From: Pseudomonas sp. Os17
GTDB taxonomy: Bacteria > Pseudomonadota > Gammaproteobacteria > Pseudomonadales > Pseudomonadaceae
Length of the DNA stretch: 64,000 nucleotides
Assembly: GCF_001547895.1 (NCBI RefSeq)
Contig: NZ_AP014627.1
Span: 6,264,001-6,328,000 of the forward strand
Direction: 5' to 3'
Shown piece by piece: positions 52,493-60,616 of this stretch (position 1 is the stretch's first letter; every line of letters starts with the position of its first letter). The notes beneath the pieces are model-generated. The model worked only from the letters and a program-made list of their open reading frames with translations. It was not told the origin of the DNA and ran no database searches. Made by a program: the position numbers and the translations under genes.

Positions 52493-53533
52493 ATGACCGA
52501 CAAGAGCCAACAATTCGCCAGCGACAACTACTCCGGCATCTGCCCCGAAGCCTGGGCCGCCATGGAGCAGGCCAACCACGGCCACGAGCGCGCTTACGGC
52601 GACGATCAGTGGACCGCTCGCGCCTCGGATCATTTCCGCAAACTGTTCGAAACCGACTGCGAAGTGTTCTTCGCCTTCAACGGCACCGCCGCCAACTCCC
52701 TGGCCCTGTCGTCGCTGTGCCAGAGTTATCACAGCGTGATCTGCTCGGAAACCGCCCACGTCGAAACCGACGAATGCGGCGCCCCGGAGTTCTTCTCCAA
52801 CGGTTCCAAGCTGCTGATCGCCGGCACCCAGAACGGCAAGCTGACCCCGGAATCGATCCGCGAGATCGCCCTCAAGCGCCAGGACATCCACTATCCCAAG
52901 CCGCGGGTGGTGACCCTGACCCAGGCCACCGAAGTGGGCAGCGTCTACACCCCGGAAGAAGTCCGCGCCATCAGCGCCACCTGCAAGGAACTGGGGCTGA
53001 ACCTGCACATGGACGGCGCGCGCTTCTCCAACGCCTGCGCCTTCCTCGGCTGCACCCCGGCGGAGCTGACCTGGAAGGCCGGCGTCGACGTGTTGTGCTT
53101 TGGCGGCACGAAAAACGGCATGGCGGTGGGGGAAGCGATCCTGTTCTTCAACCACAAGCTGGCGGAAGACTTCGACTACCGCTGCAAACAGGCCGGCCAG
53201 CTGGCCTCGAAAATGCGCTTTCTCTCGGCGCCCTGGGTCGGCCTGCTGGAAAACGACGCCTGGCTCAAGCACGCCCGCCACGCCAACCACTGCGCACAGT
53301 TGCTGGCCCAGCTAGTGGCCGACATCCCTGGCGTGGAGCTGATGTTCCCGGTGCAGGCCAACGGCGTGTTCCTGCAACTCTCGGAACCGGCGATTGCCGC
53401 CCTGACCGCCAGGGGCTGGCGCTTCTATACCTTCATCGGCAAGGGCGGCGCGCGCTTCATGTGCTCCTGGGACACCGAAGAAGAGCGCGTGCGCGAATTG
53501 GCAGCGGACATCCGCACCGTGATGAGCGCCTGA
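52493..53533 (+). CDS. ltaE: Low-specificity L-threonine aldolase
   Basis: PLP enzyme splitting L-threonine or allo-threonine into glycine and acetaldehyde, and related beta-hydroxy amino acids. It has 346 residues. Features include FAFNGTAANSLALSSLCQSY, the cofactor-stacking SAHVETDECGAPEFF equivalent, HMDGARFSNACAFLG and the Schiff-base Lys in CFGGTKNGMAVGEAI. GGAG precedes the ATG. Its place beside glyA and gbc suits glycine metabolism. Confidence 0.94.
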   Translation: MTDKSQQFASDNYSGICPEAWAAMEQANHGHERAYGDDQWTARASDHFRKLFETDCEVFFAFNGTAANSLALSSLCQSYHSVICSETAHVETDECGAPEFFSNGSKLLIAGTQNGKLTPESIREIALKRQDIHYPKPRVVTLTQATEVGSVYTPEEVRAISATCKELGLNLHMDGARFSNACAFLGCTPAELTWKAGVDVLCFGGTKNGMAVGEAILFFNHKLAEDFDYRCKQAGQLASKMRFLSAPWVGLLENDAWLKHARHANHCAQLLAQLVADIPGVELMFPVQANGVFLQLSEPAIAALTARGWRFYTFIGKGGARFMCSWDTEEERVRELAADIRTVMSA

Positions 53534-53549
53534 CCCATCCCCTCCGCAT

Positions 53550-53994
53550 GTAGGAGCTGGCTGGCCAGCGAACAGGCCCGCAACCCGGGCGCCGCTCTCA
53601 CAGGCGCCTTCGCCGGCAAGCCGGCTCCTACAATAGCCCGCGCACCTCTCGCCCCGTAGGAGCTGGCTGGCCAGCGAAGAGGCCCGCACCCCGGGCGCCG
53701 ATCTCACGGGCGCCTTCGCCGGCAAGCCGGCTCCTACAATTGCCCGCGCACCTCTCGCCCCGTAGGAGCTGGCTGGCCAGCGAAGAGGCCCCCAAGCCGG
53801 GCGCCGATCTCACGGGCGCCTTCGCCGGCAAGCCGGCTCCTACAATAGCTAGAGCACCTCCCGCCCGTAGGAGCTGGCTGGCCAGCGAACAGGCCCGCAA
53901 GCCAGACGCCGATCTCACGGGCGCCTTCGCCGGCAAGCCGGCTCCTGCAACGACACGCCCTCCTCCATGGGAACTGGCTGGCCAGCGAAAGCAT
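53550..53994. repeat. Tandem array of four REPIN units plus a remnant
   Basis: Unit starts at 53550, 53656, 53762 and 53867, a spacing of 106, 106 and 105 bases, with a truncated fifth near 53967. Each unit holds a direct REP (GTAGGAGCTGGCTGGCCAGC), about 40 bases of middle, an inverted REP (GCCGGCAAGCCGGCTCCTAC) and a short linker. It fills the 564-base gap between ltaE and the NCS1 permease. Confidence 0.95.
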
Positions 53995-54097
53995 CAGTTC
54001 ACAAATTCCTGAACTGATTATTTGCCCCTGCTGATTCAACATCCGCCACCTTTGTCCGAGACTCCGGGGTCGACCTATAAAAACAAAGGCTCCACCC

Positions 54098-55543
54098 ATG
54101 ACGACTCAGTCTTGCGTCACCGAAAAGGCCCAGTCTCCCGGCCTTGCGATCGAAACCCGTTCCATCGACTACGTGCCGCGCAACGAGCGCCACGGCAAGG
54201 TCTGGCACCAGGGACCGTTCTGGTTCACCGGCAACTTCGTGCTCACCACCATGGTCACCGGCTTCACCGGCGCGGCCCTGGGCCTGGCCCTGCCCTATGC
54301 CATTCTGGCGATCGTCATCGGTGTGTGCCTGGGCACCTTCTGCATGGCCTTCCACGCCAACCAGGGCCCGCGCATGGGCCTGCCGCAGATGATCCAGTCC
54401 CGCGCGCAGTTCGGCCTGCGGGGCGCCATCGTGCCGTTCACCGCGGTGGTGTTCGTCTACATCGGCTTCAACGTGTTCAACGTGATCCTCGCCACCGACG
54501 CCATCAACACGGTGATTCCTGGGGCCCGGGCGCCCTGGTACAGCCTGATGATCGCCGTGGCGGTGCTGATCGCGGTGGTCGGCCATGACCTGCTGCATAC
54601 CGTGCAGCGCTGGCTGACCTACGTGATGATCAGCGTGTTCGCGGTGCTCACCGTCAGCGCCCTGCTGACCCTGCAGGCCGACTCCGCCGTGGCCGATGCG
54701 CATTTTTCCTGGTCGGCGTTCCTGATCCAGCTGTCGGCTGCCGCCGGCTACCAGATCAGCTACTCGGTGTACGTCTCCGACTATTCGCGCTACCTGCCGC
54801 ACCAGACGCCGTCGCGCCAGGTGATTTTCTGGACCTACCTGGGCGCCGCCGGCTCGGCCCTGTGGCTGATGTCCCTGGGGGCCTTCCTGGCGTCCGCCCT
54901 GCCCTCGCCGGACGCCATCGCCAGCGTGCGCGAAGTGGGCAACACCCTGATTCCCGGCTTTGGCACCTTCACCGTGCTGATCGCGGTGCCGGCGCTGGTG
55001 GGCATCATGGCGGTCAACTGCTACGGCGCCATGCTCACCGGCATCAGCGCCATTGACGGTTTCAAGTCGATCAAGCCCAACCTCAAGAGCCGGGTGACCG
55101 GCATCCTGCTGGTGGCGGTGGTGATCTTCCTGATCGCCATGAACATTCCCGAAAGCTACCTGGGCAGCTTCAACACCTTTGTCCTGCTGATGCTGTACTT
55201 CCTGGTGCCCTGGACCGCGGTCAACCTGGCGGACTTCTACCTGGTGCGCAAAGGCCATTACGCCATCAGCCACATCTTCAATCCCGCCGGCATCTATGGC
55301 CGCTGGTCCAGCGCCGGGTTGCTGGCCTACTTCCTCGGCTTGCTGGCGATGGTGCCGTTCATGTCCCTGAGCTTCTATCAGGGGCCGCTGTCCCAGGCCC
55401 TGGGCGGCGCCGACATTGCCTTCGTGATTGGCCTGGCGGTGGCCGGGCTGGTCTACTGGGGCCTGACCCGTAACCTGGACCTGGAAGCCGAACGCCTGGC
55501 CATCCAGGCCAGCGAACAGCAACTGGAAGGAGGCGCGCAATGA
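54098..55543 (+). CDS. NCS1-family purine/cytosine-type permease
   Basis: Inner-membrane symporter of 481 residues with about 12 hydrophobic segments. Typical NCS1 stretches: WFTGNFVLTTMVTGFTGAAL, GPRMGLPQMIQSRAQFGLRG, ISYSVYVSDYSRYLP and VPWTAVNLADFYLVRKGHYA. Substrates in the family are cytosine, purines, hydantoins or related nitrogen compounds. Its ATGA overlap with the hydrolase gene points to a nitrogen compound split by that enzyme. The specific substrate is not identified. Confidence 0.9.
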   Translation: MTTQSCVTEKAQSPGLAIETRSIDYVPRNERHGKVWHQGPFWFTGNFVLTTMVTGFTGAALGLALPYAILAIVIGVCLGTFCMAFHANQGPRMGLPQMIQSRAQFGLRGAIVPFTAVVFVYIGFNVFNVILATDAINTVIPGARAPWYSLMIAVAVLIAVVGHDLLHTVQRWLTYVMISVFAVLTVSALLTLQADSAVADAHFSWSAFLIQLSAAAGYQISYSVYVSDYSRYLPHQTPSRQVIFWTYLGAAGSALWLMSLGAFLASALPSPDAIASVREVGNTLIPGFGTFTVLIAVPALVGIMAVNCYGAMLTGISAIDGFKSIKPNLKSRVTGILLVAVVIFLIAMNIPESYLGSFNTFVLLMLYFLVPWTAVNLADFYLVRKGHYAISHIFNPAGIYGRWSSAGLLAYFLGLLAMVPFMSLSFYQGPLSQALGGADIAFVIGLAVAGLVYWGLTRNLDLEAERLAIQASEQQLEGGAQ

Positions 55544-56364
55544 TTCCTCAGGGCTCTGTGAAAGTGGCCTGCCAGCAACTGGCACCACGGATCGGCGATC
55601 TGAACTACAACCGCACCCTCAGCACCGAGGCCATCCGCCAGGCCGCTGCCCGTGGCGCCCAGGTGGTGGTGCTGCCGGAACTGGTGCAGAGCGGCTATGT
55701 GTTCCGCGACCGGAAAGAAGCGCTGGCACTCTCGGAAACCCTCGACGGACCGACCCTGAGCCTGTGGAAAACCCTGGCCGAAGAGCTGCAGGTGGTGATC
55801 GTCGGCGGCTTCTGCGAGCGCCTGGATGAGGAACGGGTGGCCAACAGCGCGGCGCTGATCGAGCCCGAAGGAACGCTGACGGTGTATCGCAAGGCCCACC
55901 TGTGGGATCAGGAAAACCTGATCTTCACCCCCGGCGACGAACCGCCACCGGTGGTGCCCACCCGCTTCGGGCCGATCGCCATGATGATCTGCTATGACCT
56001 GGAGTTTCCCGAATGGGTGCGCCTGCCGGCCCTGGCCGGGGCGGCACTTTTATGTGCACCGGTGAACTGGCCGGACGGCCCGCGCCCGGCCAGCGAACGC
56101 CCGGCGGAGATGATCCGGGTACAGGCCAACGCGGCGGTCAATCGGATGTTCGTTGCCGCTTGCGATCGCTGTGGCCAGGAGCGCGACGTTGACTGGGTGG
56201 GTGGCTCGACCATTGTCGATGCCGACGGCTATCCGCTGGCGGGCAAGGATCGGCACAGTGCCGAGCAGTTGCTGCTGGCGGAGCTGGACCTGGCCCAGGC
56301 CTGGCACAAGTCCATCAGCGAACATAACCATGTGCACCTGGATCGGCGCCCGGCGCTGTATTGA
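55540..56364 (+). CDS. Nitrilase-superfamily carbon-nitrogen hydrolase
   Basis: A 274-residue amidase-like enzyme with the Glu-Lys-Cys triad: Glu in VVVLPELVQSGY (near residue 46), Lys in VYRKAHLWDQEN (near 117), Cys in MMICYDLEFPEW (near 150). The closest classes are omega-amidase or N-carbamoyl hydrolases, but the substrate cannot be fixed. It is translationally coupled to the NCS1 permease, so together they probably import and hydrolyse an amide or carbamoyl compound. Convergent with gbcB. Confidence 0.9.
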   Translation: MIPQGSVKVACQQLAPRIGDLNYNRTLSTEAIRQAAARGAQVVVLPELVQSGYVFRDRKEALALSETLDGPTLSLWKTLAEELQVVIVGGFCERLDEERVANSAALIEPEGTLTVYRKAHLWDQENLIFTPGDEPPPVVPTRFGPIAMMICYDLEFPEWVRLPALAGAALLCAPVNWPDGPRPASERPAEMIRVQANAAVNRMFVAACDRCGQERDVDWVGGSTIVDADGYPLAGKDRHSAEQLLLAELDLAQAWHKSISEHNHVHLDRRPALY

Positions 56365-56381
56365 GCGCAAGGCCCGCGTGG

Positions 56382-56408
56382 GGTGAGTGAGCGGCTTGCT
56401 CACTCACC
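56382..56408. terminator. Hairpin between the hydrolase and gbcB
   Basis: A perfect 11-bp stem, GGTGAGTGAGC with GCTCACTCACC, and a 5-base loop in the 56-base convergent gap. There is no T-run, but its position suits a shared 3'-end structure. Confidence 0.6.
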
Positions 56409-56420
56409 ACCAGAGCGGGA

Positions 56421-57521
56421 TCAGTATTCCACTCGCACGTCGCCCTTGGGCACGCTGCAGCAGGACAGGATGTAGCCTTCGGCTTCGTCTTCCTCGGTGA
56501 TCCCGCCGTTGTGCTCCATCACCACTTCGCCGCCCAGCTTGAGCACCTTGCAGGTGCCGCAGATGCCCATGCCGCAGGCCTTGGGGATCATCAGGCCGAG
56601 CTTGGCCGCAGCGGCATGCACGGTTTCCCCCGGGGCCACGCGGATGCTCTTGCCGGAGGCGGTGAACTCCACCTGATGCAGATCGGCCAGATCCGGCTCC
56701 GGCGCCTCGGCCGCCTGTTCGGCGTGTTCCACGGCGTCGGCCCGGGCTTCGGGCGGGGTCGCGCCGAAGGATTCCTCGTGGTAGCGCGCCATGTCGAAAC
56801 CGGCAGCTTCCAGCAGGCGCTTGACCGCATTCATGTAGGGCGTCGGCCCGCAGCAGAACACTTCCCGCTCCAGGAAGTCCGGGGCCATCAGCTCCAGCAT
56901 CTTGTGGTTCAGGTAGCCGCGATAGCCGGCCCAGGGCTCGCCCAGGCCGTGTTTCTCGCAGATCAGGTGCAGGCTGAAGTTGTCGATCCGCGAGGCCATG
57001 TGCTCCAGCTCGCGGTGGTAAATGATGTCCTTGGGTGAGCGGGCGCTGTGGATGAACACCATGTCGACGTTGCCGTTGGTGTCGTAGAACCAGCGCGCCA
57101 TGGACATCACCGGGGTGATGCCGACGCCGCCGCTGAGGTAAAGCACTTTCGGGCTGGGGAAGTCGATGGCGTTGAACAGCCCCACTGGCCCGTGCACCGC
57201 CAGCTCCTGGCCTTCATGCAGGGTGTCGTGCAGCCAGTTGGAGACCTTGCCCCCCGGCACGCGCTTGATGGTCACCGAAAAGCTGTAGGGCACCGACGGC
57301 GAGCTGGAAATGGTGTAGGAGCGCATCACCGGCTGGCCTTCGATCTCCAGCTCCAGGGTGACGAACTGCCCGGGCTTGAAGAAGAACATGATCGGCTGGT
57401 CGGCCATGAAGCAGAAGGTCCGCACGTCCCAGGTTTCCTGGATGACTTTGACGCAACGGACGATGTGACGGCCATTGGCCCAGGTCTGGGTGGTTACCGG
57501 GTTGAGGAAGGTGTTGGACAT
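56421..57521 (-). CDS. gbcB: Glycine betaine demethylase reductase subunit
   Basis: Electron-transfer partner of GbcA: NADH to FAD to a [2Fe-2S] centre to the Rieske oxygenase. It has 366 residues. The FAD domain has VMRSYTISSSPS, the NAD domain YLSGGVGITPVMSMARWF, and the C-terminal plant-type ferredoxin CGMGICGTCKVLKLGG with a fourth Cys in YILSCCSVP. A flexible acidic linker (residues about 245-275) joins the parts. ATG 57521 (MSNTFLNP) is chosen. Divergent from gbcA. Confidence 0.95.
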   Translation of the reverse strand: MSNTFLNPVTTQTWANGRHIVRCVKVIQETWDVRTFCFMADQPIMFFFKPGQFVTLELEIEGQPVMRSYTISSSPSVPYSFSVTIKRVPGGKVSNWLHDTLHEGQELAVHGPVGLFNAIDFPSPKVLYLSGGVGITPVMSMARWFYDTNGNVDMVFIHSARSPKDIIYHRELEHMASRIDNFSLHLICEKHGLGEPWAGYRGYLNHKMLELMAPDFLEREVFCCGPTPYMNAVKRLLEAAGFDMARYHEESFGATPPEARADAVEHAEQAAEAPEPDLADLHQVEFTASGKSIRVAPGETVHAAAAKLGLMIPKACGMGICGTCKVLKLGGEVVMEHNGGITEEDEAEGYILSCCSVPKGDVRVEY

Positions 57522-57811
57522 GCTGTTCTCCACGGCCGACTGTCGGCGTCTTGTCAGCGATTCTGCGTAAGGCTTCTCGCGCCCATTTACCTATCTGCGA
57601 CATTCACATGCTTATCGCGACCAGCCCCCAGCTGCCGGGGCTGGCGCGTCGGGAACAGATTGGGCCATGTCGCCCATGGATAAGGTTCAAGGCGCCCGCG
57701 GACCCACACTCGCCTCAAACACGACAACCGATTTTTCGTGACTTGCGTAGCACCCACCGTAGCCACTATTTAATTCGCCGGCCGCACAGAACGGCCATGA
57801 GGACTTGAACG
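57522..57811. promoter_or_regulatory. Divergent gbcA-gbcB control region
   Basis: A 290-base gap that must hold both promoters. In pseudomonads gbcA is activated by the AraC-type regulator GbdR when betaine or dimethylglycine is present. I cannot place its site securely. The sequence CATGTCG at 57666 also occurs, inverted, in the glyA upstream region (51393-51399), and is a weak candidate half-site. Confidence 0.35.
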
Positions 57812-59107
57812 ATGGACGTCACCGCAACCCTGAGCTTGGGCGATCCACTGGAACCTGCACGCAAGGCCACTGCACAGATGCTGCAGGAGCGCGAGCGGAC
57901 CTTCTCCCTGCCGCAGCCCTTCTACTGCGATGAAAGGCTGTTCGATATCGACATGCAGGAGATCTTCCAGAAGGAATGGCTGATCGCCGGCATGACCTGC
58001 GAGATCCCCACCAAGGGCAACTACATCACCCTGCAGATCGGCAAGAACCCGATCATCGTCATCCGCGGCGCCGACGGCGTGGTCCACGCCTTCCACAACG
58101 TCTGCCGCCACCGCGGTTCGCGGCTGTGCACCAGCGACAAGGGCAAGGTCGCCAAGCTGGTCTGCCACTACCACCAGTGGACCTACGAACTGGACGGTCG
58201 CCTGCTGTTCGCCGGCACCGAGATGGGCGCCGACTTCGACATGAAGCAGTACGGCCTGAAACCGGTGAACGTGAAGACCGCCGGCGGCTACATCTTCATT
58301 TCCCTGGCCGAGAACCCGCCGGCCATCGACGACTTCCTGGCGACCCTGGCCCATTACATGGAGCCCTACGACATGGAGAACACCAAGGTGGCGGTGCAGA
58401 CCACCTTGCATGAAAAGGCCAACTGGAAGCTGGTGCTGGAGAACAACCGCGAGTGCTACCACTGCGGCGGCTCGCACCCCGAATTGCTGAAAACCCTGCT
58501 GGAATGGGACGACGTCACCGACCCGCGGGCCGACCAGGCGTTCAAGGACCACGTGGCCGCCTCCGCCGCCGCCTGGGAAGCCGAGAAGATCCCTTACGCC
58601 CACGCCAGCTTCGGCCTGCGCAACCGTATCGTGCGCATGCCGCTGCTCAAGGGCACCGTGTCCATGACCATGGACGGCAAGCAGGGCTGCGCCAAGCTGA
58701 TGGGGCGGATCAAGAACCCGGACCTGGGCTCGATGCGCATCCTGCACCTGCCGCATTCGTGGAACCACTGCATGGGCGACCACATCATCGTGTTCACCGT
58801 GTGGCCGATCAGCGCCCAGGAAACCGTGGTCACCACCAAGTGGCTGGTGCACAAGGATGCCGTGGAAGGTGTCGATTACGACGTCGAGCGCATGCGCCAG
58901 GTGTGGGACGCCACCAACGACCAGGACCGGCGCCTGGCGGAAGAAAACCAGCGCGGCATCAACTCCACCGCCTACCAGCCGGGCCCGTACTCCAAGACCT
59001 ACGAGTTCGGCGTGGTCAACTTCGTCGACTGGTACAGCGAGCGCATGCTGAGCAACCTCGGCGCGGAACCGGCGCCCTACCTCAAGGGCGTGCCGGTCAC
59101 CGGCTGA
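57812..59107 (+). CDS. gbcA: Glycine betaine demethylase oxygenase subunit
   Basis: Rieske non-haem iron oxygenase removing one methyl from glycine betaine as formaldehyde, giving dimethylglycine. It has 431 residues. The Rieske centre CRHRGSRLCTSDKG with VCHYHQWTYELDG gives the C-x-H ... C-x2-H ligands. Mononuclear iron ligands are expected in NRECYHCGGSHPEL and a later Asp. AGGAC lies upstream of ATG 57812. With GbcB it starts the pathway completed by the sox operon. Confidence 0.95.
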   Translation: MDVTATLSLGDPLEPARKATAQMLQERERTFSLPQPFYCDERLFDIDMQEIFQKEWLIAGMTCEIPTKGNYITLQIGKNPIIVIRGADGVVHAFHNVCRHRGSRLCTSDKGKVAKLVCHYHQWTYELDGRLLFAGTEMGADFDMKQYGLKPVNVKTAGGYIFISLAENPPAIDDFLATLAHYMEPYDMENTKVAVQTTLHEKANWKLVLENNRECYHCGGSHPELLKTLLEWDDVTDPRADQAFKDHVAASAAAWEAEKIPYAHASFGLRNRIVRMPLLKGTVSMTMDGKQGCAKLMGRIKNPDLGSMRILHLPHSWNHCMGDHIIVFTVWPISAQETVVTTKWLVHKDAVEGVDYDVERMRQVWDATNDQDRRLAEENQRGINSTAYQPGPYSKTYEFGVVNFVDWYSERMLSNLGAEPAPYLKGVPVTG

Positions 59108-59140
59108 CCCCCCAGGCTCGGCAGCGGCTACAGGGTTGGT

Positions 59141-59288
59141 GTAGCCGCTGCCGCAGGCTGCGAACGGCTTGGGCGGGATTGCGACGTAGCGCGCGTAAGG
59201 ATCTTGCAGGCGACAGAGGTTCGTCTGGCGACCGTCAAGCAAGGTCCTGCGGACCTTGTCGCAGCCTCGCGGGCTCGGCAGCGGCTAC
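59141..59288 (+). repeat. 148-bp terminal-inverted-repeat element, copy B
   Basis: It begins GTAGCCGCTGCCG and ends CGGCAGCGGCTAC. It is homologous along its length to the reverse complement of copy A (51509-51655). A further end fragment (CGGCAGCGGCTACAGG) lies just before it at 59119-59134. It fills the gap between gbcA and the metallophosphoesterase. Confidence 0.85.
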
Positions 59289-59303
59289 AGGGTTTCAGGG
59301 GGT

Positions 59304-60569
59304 TCAGGGCCTTCGAGGCAGTGACCAACTGACTGCGCCGGTCTCGCCAATGAAGTCTTCGCTGATCTGCGCCCCATCCAGCTTCACCCTCACGTAACCG
59401 TTGCGCACCCGCAGCGGGTAGTTCGGATCATCCGCCGACAGGGTTTCCGACCACAGCACCTGAGGGTTGCCTTTCAATTCGCGGGTGACGCCATAGGGAA
59501 TCGCCCCGTGGCCGATGCAGCGCCCGTACATGCCGTCCTTGGGCGCATAGCAGATGCCATTGTGCAGGTGCCCCCAGTACCAGTAGTCCGGCACCCGGCC
59601 CAGGGCCGCGACCACCTGCTTGTACAGCGCGGTCTGCTGCTGGCCGCTGATATCCAGCCCCTGGTGATGGCTGAGCAGCATGATCTTGCGCCCCTGGCCC
59701 TTGCTGGCCACCAGGTCCTTGAGCCATTGCTGCTGCGGGGGATTGAGGTTGCCGTCCATGTACAGGTTCATTTCGTCGGCGGCATAGGCGCTGTCCAGGC
59801 CGACGATCAGCCAGTGGCTGTTGAACAGGGTGAAGTAGCTGGTGCCCTGCTGCTGGGGAAACAGCGCGGCGATCTCGGCAAAGTAGCCATGGGCACCGCT
59901 GTACATTTCATGGTTGGAGTTGAGGCTGAATGACGCCTGGCGGCCCATGGGCCAATCGGCAAGGTCGGCGTTCTCTTCGCTGCCGGTACCGGCGTAATAC
60001 ACATCTCCCAGGTGGACGGTGAAATCCGCCTGGTCCTGCTTGATCAGGTCCGCCACCCGCTGCGCCGCCGAATGGGGCTGGAAGTAGCCGGTGCCCCAGT
60101 CCCCGGCCATGTCCAGCAGCACGTTGTCGGCCATCTCGATCAGCGCCGGGGTGGTGCCGAAGGGCGCGTGCTTGCGCAGGTTCTCGATCCAGTTGAGCAG
60201 CGCCTCGCTCCAGCGCAGGTCCAGCAGCTCCCACTGGCGACAACCCAACAGGGTGCCGTCCTTCATCACCTGGGTCTGCAGCTCGGCCACCGTTTGCGGC
60301 AGGGGCTTGGCGTTGCCCAGGTGCAGCACCGACAGGCCGTGGGCCAACTCCCAGGGCACCGGCGCCTGACCGGGGGGCAAGTCGCCGTGAATCAGGGCGT
60401 ACTGCGCCTGGTCATGGGCGCGCTGCAGCAGTTGCACGATCGCCTGCAGCTCCGCCGGCTCAAGCTGGCTACGGAGTTTTTTCCAGGCCAGGTCGAGCCT
60501 GGCCAGCAGCCCGTCGACCCGGGCTTTCACCTGTTCGTATTCGTGTTCCAGATTACTCACAAATGACAT
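59304..60569 (-). CDS. Metallophosphoesterase, purple-acid-phosphatase-like
   Basis: A 421-residue calcineurin-like phosphoesterase with no signal peptide. An N-terminal helical region (to about residue 150) precedes the catalytic domain, which carries all five metal motifs: AGDWGTG, HLGDVYYAG, NSNHEMYSG, LLSHHQG and YWGHLHNG. The order matches purple acid phosphatases, giving a two-metal phosphomono- or diesterase. The natural substrate is unknown. ATG 60569 has GAGGG 8 bases upstream. It is the third gene of a run with the cytochrome and hydrolase genes; the gap to the cytochrome gene is 47 bases. Confidence 0.88.
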   Translation of the reverse strand: MSFVSNLEHEYEQVKARVDGLLARLDLAWKKLRSQLEPAELQAIVQLLQRAHDQAQYALIHGDLPPGQAPVPWELAHGLSVLHLGNAKPLPQTVAELQTQVMKDGTLLGCRQWELLDLRWSEALLNWIENLRKHAPFGTTPALIEMADNVLLDMAGDWGTGYFQPHSAAQRVADLIKQDQADFTVHLGDVYYAGTGSEENADLADWPMGRQASFSLNSNHEMYSGAHGYFAEIAALFPQQQGTSYFTLFNSHWLIVGLDSAYAADEMNLYMDGNLNPPQQQWLKDLVASKGQGRKIMLLSHHQGLDISGQQQTALYKQVVAALGRVPDYWYWGHLHNGICYAPKDGMYGRCIGHGAIPYGVTRELKGNPQVLWSETLSADDPNYPLRVRNGYVRVKLDGAQISEDFIGETGAVSWSLPRRP

Positions 60570-60616
60570 GTCGGCATCCCTCTTGATGGTCCCTTTGCCC
60601 AAACGCCGAACGGGCG

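Noticed and set aside
53550..53994. Regularly spaced repeats that could suggest a CRISPR array
   Set aside because: Each unit is an inverted REP doublet, the linkers are near-identical instead of unique, and there are no cas genes.
53999..55588. Minus-strand open frame of 529 codons over the NCS1 permease
   Set aside because: Low-complexity shadow rich in His, Gln and Gly; the plus strand encodes a clear 12-helix permease.
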